DNA from: Amanita rubescens
Taxonomy: Eukaryota > Basidiomycota > Agaricomycetes > Agaricales > Amanitaceae
Length of the DNA: 16,184 nucleotides
NCBI GenBank assembly: GCA_015039365.1
Contig: WION01000790.1
Location: forward strand, 1-16,184
Reading direction: 5' to 3'
In this document: piece after piece, positions 1-8,050 of the stretch
How positions within the stretch are numbered: position 1 is the first letter of the stretch
How the letters are laid out: the number at the start of each line of letters is the position of its first letter
Translations under genes and position numbers: made by a program
The notes under the pieces: model-generated
Databases searched by the model: none
What the model was told of the DNA's origin: nothing
Seen by the model: only the letters and a program-made list of their open reading frames with translations

Positions 1-309
1 ATTCAAACACCATCATCGGCTGATGAAAAGACAGAGAAATGTTCTGCCAATTCCAATGTTGTCATTGGCGGATCATAAGTCATGTTATGCTCTGAAGGCA
101 GAAATCATTCCACCTATTCTCATGTCTTCATACCTCGTTAAATATGTACTGAATATATAAATACCAATTCAGAACCCTGAAACTCATCACCCACACTTCT
201 AGATGCCTCAGCCACATATGTTTTTATGTCAATATGTTAGGTTTCATATGTGTTATATACATTCTAACCAATATATCCGCACATTATTTTTAAACTTTGG
301 ACCATGCAG

Positions 310-375
310 TGGGCAAAATTGATACCTGAACCCCCCCCTGTATACCCTGAACCCCCCACCCTTACTGACTTAGTC
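310..375 (+). repeat. Imperfect direct repeat, copy 1
   Basis: Shares the core gtataccctgaacc, then an ACCCT-ACTGA-TTAG block and a TATA(A/T)AATC-like end, with a second copy at about 980-1045. The copies are of the order of 65 bp, with scattered mismatches and a longer C-run in this one. No terminal inverted repeats or target duplications were recognised. It may be a fragment of a dispersed element. Confidence 0.5.
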
Positions 376-979
376 CTATAAATCAGTTCAGTCTCAGTTG
401 CCCATTCACCCAGCCATTGTTTTCCATTCTTCAATAGTTAGCATAACCATTCTTGGTCCTCATGGACCTATACCACTCATCTGTGGTCTCTCGGGTCTGA
501 TCTAGAAGCTGTAACTGAGGGGGTGGCAGGACTAGTATGGGCTCAGCCTGAATAGGAGTGGCAAGTTGCGACTTGTGACTGTGACTATTCTTTGTGATGG
601 TGAGGGAGGGGAGTCATGTAAGGAACAGCAGCAGAGGTCCTGCTCCCACTGGTGGACTTTGTCAGTGTGCGAGGCATTGGCAGAGCACTTATTTGAAGAG
701 CAACTGGCGAGTTAAGACTCCATCCAGGTGGAAGTGTCAGTAACAAGCACATGGTTATTGGCAGCAGAGAAAAACATATGTTATGGTTTGCACAGCTCAA
801 TCACAGGTTGTGGTAATTAGGCAATTTAATGAAGTGCTTAAATCTCACACATCATTTTCTTAAATTTGCCCCAACTATGGCCTACATAATTCAAAATCTC
901 TGCCTTTGATCCTGTATCACTCATATTAATAGGCCACTGATTGCAATAGCATCATTGGCAGAGCATTTTCAAAAAAAAC

Positions 980-1045
980 CATACCCATAACCCCTCCAGT
1001 GTATACCCTGAACCTGGGACCCTAACTGAATTAGGGTCTATATAA
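980..1045 (+). repeat. Imperfect direct repeat, copy 2
   Basis: Second copy of the element at 310-375, same orientation, again with gtataccctgaacc followed by an ACCCTAACTGA-TTAGGG stretch and TATATAATCC. The two copies lie about 670 bp apart. Confidence 0.5.
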
Positions 1046-1439
1046 TCCAAACGTCATCAGCAGATGGCATGTTTCCAATCCAGAGCATGCTGCCTGTTGG
1101 ATCAAAGCCGAGCCTGTTGTGCTTTGCTCTGAATTCCTTCTCCAGCCAAAATCCTGATGTGATATCTTTACTTCCAGGAAAAAATGGTTCTTTATTATAC
1201 ATATAGGTATGTAATCCACATTAATGTGTACATGAGGAAGAAAATATTACAGGTGCTTGAACAACAATGGGAATGCATATGAGAAGTGATCTATGTACAA
1301 ATAAATATGATCTCAATGCAAGCAATGCAGCCAATATATCACTGACTGGATATCATACTGTGTGTTTCACCCTGCCATAAATTGTTCATAACTAATGCAT
1401 GACTAGACAAAGCACATACCATCAATGTGAGACACCTGC

Positions 1440-1787
1440 CTATTGAGTAATGTGACAAAAATCTTGATGACCAGAGTGCATAAAGTCAGGAGTAATGTCA
1501 GTCTTCAGCTTCTGAGCATAGCCTTTTTGCTTGTATTGATCCAAGGCCTCTGTGACTGATGGCAGAAATGGTTTATTGATCCAAAAGGATAGCTTGGCAA
1601 TGATAATAATTGCTCCAAGGTTTAAGCATAAATTCAGTACATGAAAAGGAGTGATTCACAAACTAAGACCTGGCAATCAGTAGGCTTGTTTGCAATGTCA
1701 TCGTTTTGTACTACCCAAAAAGAAAAAAGAAAAACCCTTGACTGCAAAGTTCCTTTTCTTGTTTCCAAACATTGAGAAAAAATCATG
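1440..1787 (-). CDS. Candidate 3'-terminal coding exons of the GTPase gene, beyond the intron array
   Basis: Two open stretches lie here. 1440-1655 is open in one frame, without an ATG near its start. It encodes a hydrophobic segment (LGAIIIIAKLSFW), then INKPFLPSVTEALDQYKQ and a stop at 1440-1442. The pattern of hydrophobic helix, FW, then ALxxYK resembles the C-terminal part I remember for mushroom GTPases of this type; that is recollection, not a search. 1634-1787 is open in another frame. It is reached if the last array intron (donor GTAAGA at 1860) ends at the CTAG whose last base is 1788, and this is the frame in which the concatenated microexons arrive. One possible join between the two is a donor GTGAAT at 1657 with a weak GGAG acceptor ending at 1613 (45 nt); it keeps frame but is not well supported. 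Exon limits are unresolved. Confidence 0.4.
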
Positions 1788-2018
1788 CTAGTTATGTATG
1801 AGATAGAGAATACAGAATAATCACATGAGGTGTGGTGGGTGAGCTGAAATGAAATCTTACAATCTATGTGATAATAATGTAAAAGGACAACATGGAAAAG
1901 ATAAGGCAATATGCTCACTTTCTGATATGTATAATAGTAGGATGTAATGATGCATCAAACATTCATGAATTGAGGTATGCTGAGAATGCAGTCAAAAAAT
2001 TGCAAAGGAACTCACAAG
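1788..2018 (-). repeat. Distal diverged end of the intron-microexon array
   Basis: Read on the minus strand, the geometry of the main array continues in sequence that no longer resembles the repeat consensus. Exon CTT is at 2016-2018, then a 94-nt intron (2015-1922, GTGAGT...ATCAG), exon AAA at 1919-1921, a 55-nt intron (1918-1864, GTGAGC...CATAG) and exon ATT at 1861-1863. A GTAAGA donor at 1860 has a candidate acceptor ending at 1788 (73 nt). All three exons are exactly 3 nt. Old units therefore flank the homogeneous array on both sides. This argues against a random minisatellite and suggests that splicing crosses the whole tract. Confidence 0.6.
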
Positions 2019-5000
2019 CTGTTGGTCATAGGAAAAAATGTGATGAGACTGCCTTTCACAAAATGTGCAATGTCACTCACTCTGTTGGTCATAGGAAAAA
2101 TGTGATGAGACTGCCTTTCACAAAATGTGCAATGTCACTCACAAACCTGTTGGTCATAGGAAAAGATGTGATGAGACTGCCTTTCACAAAATGTGCAATG
2201 TCACTCACTCGCTGTTGGTCATAGGAAAAGATGTGATGAGACTGCCTTTCACAAAATGTGCAATGTCACTCACTCGCTGTTGGTCATAGGAAAAGATGTG
2301 ATGAGACTGCCTTTCACAAAATGTGCAATGTCACTCACTGCTGTTGGTCATAGGAAAAGATGTGATGAGACTGCCTTTCACAAAATGTGCAATGTCACTC
2401 ACACTTCTGTTGGTCATAGGAAAAGATGTGATGAGACTGCCTTTCACAAAATGTGCAATGTCACTCACTCCTGTTGGTCATAGGAAAAGATGTGATGAGA
2501 CTGCCTTTCACAAAATGTGCAATGTCACTCACTCCTGTTGGTCATAGGAAAAGATGTGATGAGACTGCCTTTCACAAAATGTGCAATGTCACTCACTGCT
2601 GTTGGTCATAGGAAAATGTGATGAGACTGCCTTTCACAAAATGTGCAATGTCACTCACAAGCTGTTGGTCATAGGAAAATGTGATGAGACTGCCTTTCAC
2701 AAAATGTGCAATGTCACTCACTCGCTGTTGGTCATAGGAAAAGATGTGATGAGACTGCCTTTCACAAAATGTGCAATGTCACTCACTCTGTTGGTCATAG
2801 GAAAAGATGTGATGAGACTGCCTTTCACAAAATGTGCAATGTCACTCACTGCTGTTGGTCATAGGAAAAGATGTGATGAGACTGCCTTTCACAAAATGTG
2901 CAATGTCACTCACTCGCTGTTGGTCATAGGAAAAGATGTGATGAGACTGCCTTTCACAAAATGTGCAATGTCACTCACTCCTGTTGGTCATAGGAAAAGA
3001 TGTGATGAGACTGCCTTTCACAAAATGTGCAATGTCACTCACTGCTGTTGGTCATAGGAAAAGATGTGATGAGACTGCCTTTCACAAAATGTGCAATGTC
3101 ACTCACATCTGTTGGTCATAGGAAAGATGTGATGAGACTGCCTTTCACAAAATGTGCAATGTCACTCACTTGCTGTTGGTCATAGGAAAAGATGTGATGA
3201 GACTGCCTTTCACAAAATGTGCAATGTCACTCACCTGTTGGTCATAGGAAAAGATGTGATGAGACTGCCTTTCACAAAATGTGCAATGTCACTCACTCGC
3301 TGTTGGTCATAGGAAAAGATGTGATGAGACTGCCTTTCACAAAATGTGCAATGTCACTCACTCTGTTGGTCATAGGAAAAGATGTGATGAGACTCCCTTT
3401 CACAAAATGTGCAATGTCACTCACAAGCTGTTGGTCATAGGAAAAGATGTGATGAGACTCCCTTTCACAAAATGTGCAATGTCACTCACTTGCTGTTGGT
3501 CATAGGAAAAGATGTGATGAGACTCCCTTTCACAAAATGTGCAATGTCACTCACATGCTGTTGGTCATAGGAAAAGATCTGATGAGACTCCCCTTTCACA
3601 AAATGTGCAATGTCACTCACTTGCTGTTGGTCATAGGAAAAGATCTGATGAGACTCCCCTTTCACAAAATGTGCAATGTCACTCACTTCCTGTTGGTCAT
3701 AGGAAAAGATCTGATGAGACTCCCTTTCACAAAATGTGCAATGTCACTCACAAGCTGTTGGTCATAGGAAAAGATCTGATGAGACCTCCCTTTCACAAAA
3801 TGTGCAATGTCACTCACTCGCTGTTGGTCATAGGAAAAGATCTGATGAGACTCCCTTTCACAAAATGTGCAATGTCACTCACAGCTGTTGGTCATAGGAA
3901 AAGATCTGATGAGACTCCCTTTCACAAAATGTGCAATGTCACTCACTGCTGTTGGTCATAGGAAAAGATGTGATGAGACTCCCTTTCACAAAATGTGCAA
4001 TGTCACTCACTAGCTGTTGGTCATAGGAAAAGATGTGATGAGACTCCCTTTCACAAAATGTGCAATGTCACTCACTTCCTGTTGGTCATAGGAAAAGATG
4101 TGATGAGACTCCCTTTCACAAAATGTGCAATGTCACTCACTTGCCTGTTGGTCATAGGAAAAGATGTGATGATGACCCCTTTCACAAAATGTGCAATGTC
4201 ACTCACTTGCTGTTGGTCATAGGAAAAGATGTGATGTAGACTCCCTTTCACAAAATGTGCAATGTCACTCACTTGCTGTTGGTCATAGGAAAAGATATGA
4301 TGATGACCCCTTTCACAAAATGTGCAATGTCACTCACTTCCTGTTGGTCATAGGAAAAGATGTGATGTGACCCCCTTTCACAAAATGTGCAATGTCACTC
4401 ACTTGCTGTTGGTCATAGGAAAAGATGTGATGAGAGCCTCTCCCTTTCACAAAATGTGCAATGTCACTCACTTGCTGTTGGTCATAGGAAAAGATGTGAT
4501 GAGAACCTCTCCCTTTCACAAAATGTGCAATGTCACTCACTTGCTGTTGGTCATAGGAAAAGATGTGATGAGACTGCCTTTCACAAAATGTGCAATGTCA
4601 CTCACTCCCTGTTGGTCATAGGAAAAGATGTGATGAGAGCCTCTCCCTTTCACAAAATGTGCAATGTCACTCACTCGCTGTTAGTCATAGGAAAAGATCT
4701 GATGAGACTCCCTTTCACAAAATGTGCAATGTCACTCACAAGCTGTTGGTCATAGGAAAAGATCTGATGAGACTGCCTTTCACAAAATGTACAATGTCAC
4801 TCACTCCCTGTTGGTCATAGGAAAAGATGTGATGAGAGCCTCTCCCTTTCACAAATGTGCAATGTCACTCACTCGCTGTTGGTCATAGGAAAAGATCTGA
4901 TGAGACTCCCTTTCACAAAATGTGCAATGTCACTCACAAGCTGTTGGTCATAGGAAAAGATCTGATGAGACTCCCTTTCACAAAATGTGCAATGTCACTC

Positions 5001-5121
5001 ACTCGCTATTAGATGTGATGAGACTCCCTTTCACAAAATGTGCAATATCACTCACTTGCTGTTGGTCATAGGAAAAGATGTGATGAGACTCCCTTTCACA
5101 AAATGTTGCAATGTTACTCAC
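2019..5121 (-). repeat. 48 near-identical tandem intron copies of about 62 nt, separated by 0-4 nt
   Basis: The period is about 64.7 bp. On the plus strand each unit runs from ctgttggtcatagg to caatgtcactcac. On the minus strand it is a complete short intron: donor GTGAGTGAC, a body with TCTTTTCCTATGAC near the 3' end (pyrimidines plus a possible branch site) and acceptor CCAACAG, 62 nt in the commonest form. The 15 junctions nearest the GTPase core (4207-5124) are all exactly 3 nt. The remaining 34 (2016 to 4144) are 0-4 nt, half of them 3 nt. The junction at 3234/3235 has zero length, so acceptor and donor abut. Subtypes cluster: GATGTG...ACTGCC at 2.0-3.35 kb, ACTCCC from 3.36 kb, GATCTG at 3.57-3.94 kb, GAGAGCCTCTCCC at 4.43-4.86 kb. 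A three-unit higher-order duplication occupies 4606-4804 and 4805-5002. One copy (5006-5055) is shortened to 50 nt. Confidence 0.9.
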
Positions 5122-6156
5122 ATACTGTTAGACATAGGCAAAAATTTGGTAAGGTCATCTTTTGAACCACTAAATTAGCATGACATGCTGCTAACCTTCT
5201 ATGTTTATAGGAAAAGATGTGATTTCACTACTTTTCACACAACTTGCAATATCACCCACAGTCTGTAGAACAAAATAATGTCTCCAAATTGTCCTGTAGC
5301 AAAATGGCCAGCATCACTCACTTCCTTTTAGAATGGAATTAGTATCATGAGGAGTTGAGGAAAAAGAAAAAAATGCCACTGACTCTCTTTTGCCATATTA
5401 TTTCATATGATGAATTCACATGTCTTAGAATGATCACATACATCCTATTTATTTTGCAATAGCTTGCAAAGAGACTTTGAAAAGGAGAAATATTTACTGT
5501 CTGTTGTTTTGGGACATCATATAATGTTTATAAGCAGACAGAAAGGAAATGTTACTTACTTCCTGTTATTAATCCAATGAAATCTGTTGAGACTCTCTTT
5601 CAGATAATACTATGTTACCAACTTTCTGTTGCTCATTGAGTAATATGTCTGATAAGCTGTACAAACATCAATGTTGCTTACTTTCTTTAAGCAGGTCAGA
5701 TGTGGTGTGAAGGAATGTTGTAGTACTCACTCCCTGTCCATGAGAGACTGGATTGACAAGTCTGCTTACAATGATAGATCAACTCACTTGCTATTGGCCA
5801 TATGATACACCATGGGATCATTTACCATAAGAACCAAAATTGACTCATGTCGCTCACTTCCTGTAGATTATGGGACAAGACTGCTGATCACAAAAGGAAG
5901 CATTACTCACAAACTGTTGTCATGAGACAATATATCAGAACTATGCTATGTAGTTCAATGTCACTTACCCACTGATATCAATAACGTGAGATCCTGCCAC
6001 CAAGAATATTGACAGTGACTAACCTGCATTTCACTCAATTGTTTATTGGCCATCTGAAGCATGACTAATGTTGTTTTCATGTGAAGGCATTGGAGTGTTA
6101 CTTACCTCCTGATGAACATTTGCAAGTATTTATCATTCCATATGAAGTTCACCTAC
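5122..6156 (-). repeat. Proximal diverged array: 17 introns separated by single-codon exons
   Basis: On the minus strand from 6156 downward there are 17 introns of 48, 52, 52, 55, 50, 67, 54, 46, 56, 60, 59, 53, 55, 59, 59, 61 and 71 nt. Each starts GT (GTAAGT, GTGAGT, GTGAGC, GTAAGC, GTTAGT, GTTGGT, GTAAAT, GTATGT, GTCAGT, GTGGGT or GTTAGC) and ends AG. The exons after them are GAG (6106-6108), a 30-nt exon (6024-6053), TGG (5969-5971), TTT (5911-5913), GAA (5858-5860), CAA (5788-5790), GGA (5731-5733), AAA (5682-5684), AAA (5623-5625), GAA (5560-5562), ACA (5498-5500), GAT (5442-5444), AGA (5384-5386), GAA (5322-5324), ACT (5260-5262), AAG (5196-5198) and TAT (5122-5124). All are phase 0 and none is a stop. 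Remnants of the repeat consensus show common origin, but the bodies have diverged widely while splice sites and exon length persist. Confidence 0.8.
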
Positions 6157-7538
6157 CTCCCTGTCCACCTATTGCCATTTAAATTTTCCTATGCTGATGT
6201 GCAGTTTGACAAAAATGCATACCCAAAAATGTGGAAATTTTGAGAAAACTATAATAATGACATTGTCCCATGCCCAATTTTTATATTTCAGAACTTGTCT
6301 GAAAAATGTCAATGTTAGTAAGTGATATTTTGAATGTGACTCTCACCGAAGTGCAGATTTAACACAAAGGTCAAGATTATTCATCTGTGTTGAAACAAAC
6401 AGCTGATGTATGCTGTCATCATCTATTGCATCAGCAGTTCGCTGAGTTAATTCAGGACAATCCTTCTCTGGCAAATCCATGTCTATGAAACAACATTACT
6501 CCCATTTTTCAGGAAGAAATGGCTCATCATTCTCACCTTCCAACAGCACATATGCCTTGGGAGGATATTTGGCACCCAAAACTTTTGGAAGATAAACCTT
6601 CTGAAAAGTGACTTCAGCAATTTCACTGGCTCTCTCCCACTTATCTTCATCCATTGTATCAGTCAAGTTAACAAATTCACTGGCTATTTGACCATCAAAT
6701 TTAGTGAATATAACCACCAAGGGAACTGTAAAGGAAATATTTACTAGTCAGTATTAGTATATTTTCTGGAAAATTGGCCAATGGAAAGGTAACCCCTCCA
6801 AAACCAACAAGTTGCAAGATGAGTTCATTAGGACTTACCTCTGCCTGTCCCTTTATTGAAGAATTCAAGTTCTGAAGATAGAATGGGACGAGGGCTGTCC
6901 ATGGGTATACAGTACCTAGTAGAGGATGTAAAGTCAACCAGTAATGTAAAGGAATGATGCAAAATACCAAATTGCATGCAGCTGGCTTTTCAGCTCAGTT
7001 TCTGCAGACTTCTTTTCAATGAACTTCCAAGCAATATCCAATTCCTCAGTTGAACCAGATTCAAAACCCTGAGAGTCATGGAAGATAAAGTTACTCCCAG
7101 GGTATGTAATTTGATGCTCAATATCATGCAGGCCTCTCTGTTATCATTGCATGTGAATGGGTGCATCCATACATCATTATGTACCTGGCTCACTTCAAGT
7201 GATGGCATCAAATGAATGATAGACTGTTCAAGCCGATTACCTGCAAGAAACTCAGCAGCCAAACTTGGAAGCACAAAACTCAGAATGACTTACCATCCTT
7301 GCCATATATGATGGGCTTTGTCCCCTTTGCTATACCACAAACCTTCTCAAGGATGGTTGTCTTGCCTGCATTAGCCCTCCCAATGACAAGGATGCGAAAG
7401 TGTGGGCATAGATAGCGTTCTTTGAGCATTTGAAGATTTGTCTCATTTTGATCTGCTATTGTCAAGGATTAGATATGTTCACATAAAATAATAAATTAGC
7501 CTACTCAAAGATCCAGGTGCACCAGTTGTAGCTGCCAT
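6157..7538 (-). CDS. P-loop GTPase core (AIG1/50S-binding-GTPase-like, basidiomycete type), start of a much longer gene
   Basis: Exons, as plus-strand intervals in minus-strand order: 7505-7538, 7294-7455, 7194-7240, 6968-7137, 6839-6915, 6537-6725, 6347-6482, 6223-6298 and 6157-6168. Introns are 49, 53, 56, 52, 113, 54, 48 and 54 nt, all GT-AG, and frame is kept throughout. The first eight exons give 297 aa. G1 is GRANAGKT at residues 37-44, the G3-like DSQG at 102-105 and the G4 TKFD at 171-174, so it should bind and hydrolyse GTP. LHAIWYCIP, before G4, is typical of the fungal family as I remember it. A hydrophobic stretch (VIIIVFSKFPHFW, 285-297) precedes the 12-nt exon VDRE, after which the microexon array begins. 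The start ATG at 7538 is the nearest upstream one in frame; an in-frame ATG at 7742 would add 68 residues of low-complexity look. If the 54-nt intron at 6169-6222 is retained, translation stops at the TAG at 6169-6171 and gives a 314-aa form. The exact cellular role is unknown. Confidence 0.85.
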
Positions 7539-7542
7539 AGCT

Positions 7543-8050
7543 TGAGCTAGGATCAAGATCAGATTGTTTGATTGAGGGGGTGGTGAAATGGAAATATGCT
7601 TGCCACTGGAGATATGGAAAAAGCAGTGATAGCTGGGTGTGTGAATCAAGAGGGGATTGTGTACTGGAGACTTGGATGAGGCAATGGATGATGTGTCTGG
7701 ATTCTGGATCAAGAGATCAGCAAGCAGCCATGGTGGTTCCATGATGTGGCTTGACCTACTAGTTCGTGAGGCGTAGATGGTGTGTGCGGGCAAAGTAAGT
7801 TGCAATACAGTCAGATGACCGTGTGAAAGGCAAGAGCTGGTTAGAGATGATGCGTTTGCTGTTGGTTAAGACTTGAGAGCGCACGGAGCGATGCGAGTGC
7901 ACTCTGGGTACAAGCGAAATCAAATGGCCGTCTTGTCAAAGGATTGAGAGCGCGCAGGACTACTATAAGTTCACGTGCGAGGCAGCACTGACCCCAGGAA
8001 CCAGGCTGCTCTCGGGCCCAGTCATACATATTTAGGTAACTTCTCCATTT
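7543..8050. promoter_or_regulatory. Upstream region of the GTPase gene and composition boundary
   Basis: This is the putative 5' flank of the minus-strand GTPase gene. The open frame continues in phase to an ATG at 7742, so part may be 5' UTR or an N-terminal extension. Near 7850 base composition changes visibly from AT-rich, repeat-bearing sequence to about 50% GC. No clear TATA box or other element could be assigned. Confidence 0.35.

Larger units (their letters stand above)
1..1439. other. AT-rich intergenic region, no supported gene
   Basis: Short open frames on the minus strand at 585-800 and 1031-1219 have no recognisable motif, no convincing intron joins and no relation to a known family, so I do not call them genes. 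The stretch holds a pair of imperfect direct repeats (about 310-375 and 980-1045, entered separately) and a C-run at 331-338. A block reading cattggcagagca followed by a T-rich stretch occurs near 673 and again near 953, which suggests further old duplication. If the GTPase gene on the minus strand extends to about 1440, this is its downstream flank. Confidence 0.5.

Noticed and set aside
3486..4540. Minus-strand repeat ORFs (SDIAHFVKG-type)
   Set aside because: They are read-throughs of the intron bodies where the unit happens to be a multiple of three; they start and end within the array and ignore the splice sites.
2019..5121. CRISPR-like array with very short spacers
   Set aside because: The host is a eukaryote by its spliceosomal genes, the 'spacers' are only 0-4 nt, and the repeat has intron splice sites rather than CRISPR repeat features.
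2019..5121. Centromeric or subtelomeric satellite
   Set aside because: The array lies inside a transcribed-looking gene, is short, and its diverged flanking units keep splice sites and codon spacing, which a satellite would not.
1892..5178. Plus-strand repeat proteins (CNVTHSLLVIGK-type frames) across the array
   Set aside because: The unit length is not a steady multiple of three, so frames change from unit to unit and each ends in CWS-stop. The minus-strand reading as introns explains unit borders, junction lengths and the link to the GTPase gene; the plus-strand frames explain none of these.
7479..7805. Minus-strand 108-residue frame upstream of the GTPase exon as a separate gene
   Set aside because: Its end is the first GTPase exon reading on into the intron at 7456-7504. 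The upstream part is low-complexity and could be 5' UTR or an extension from the ATG at 7742, not an independent gene.
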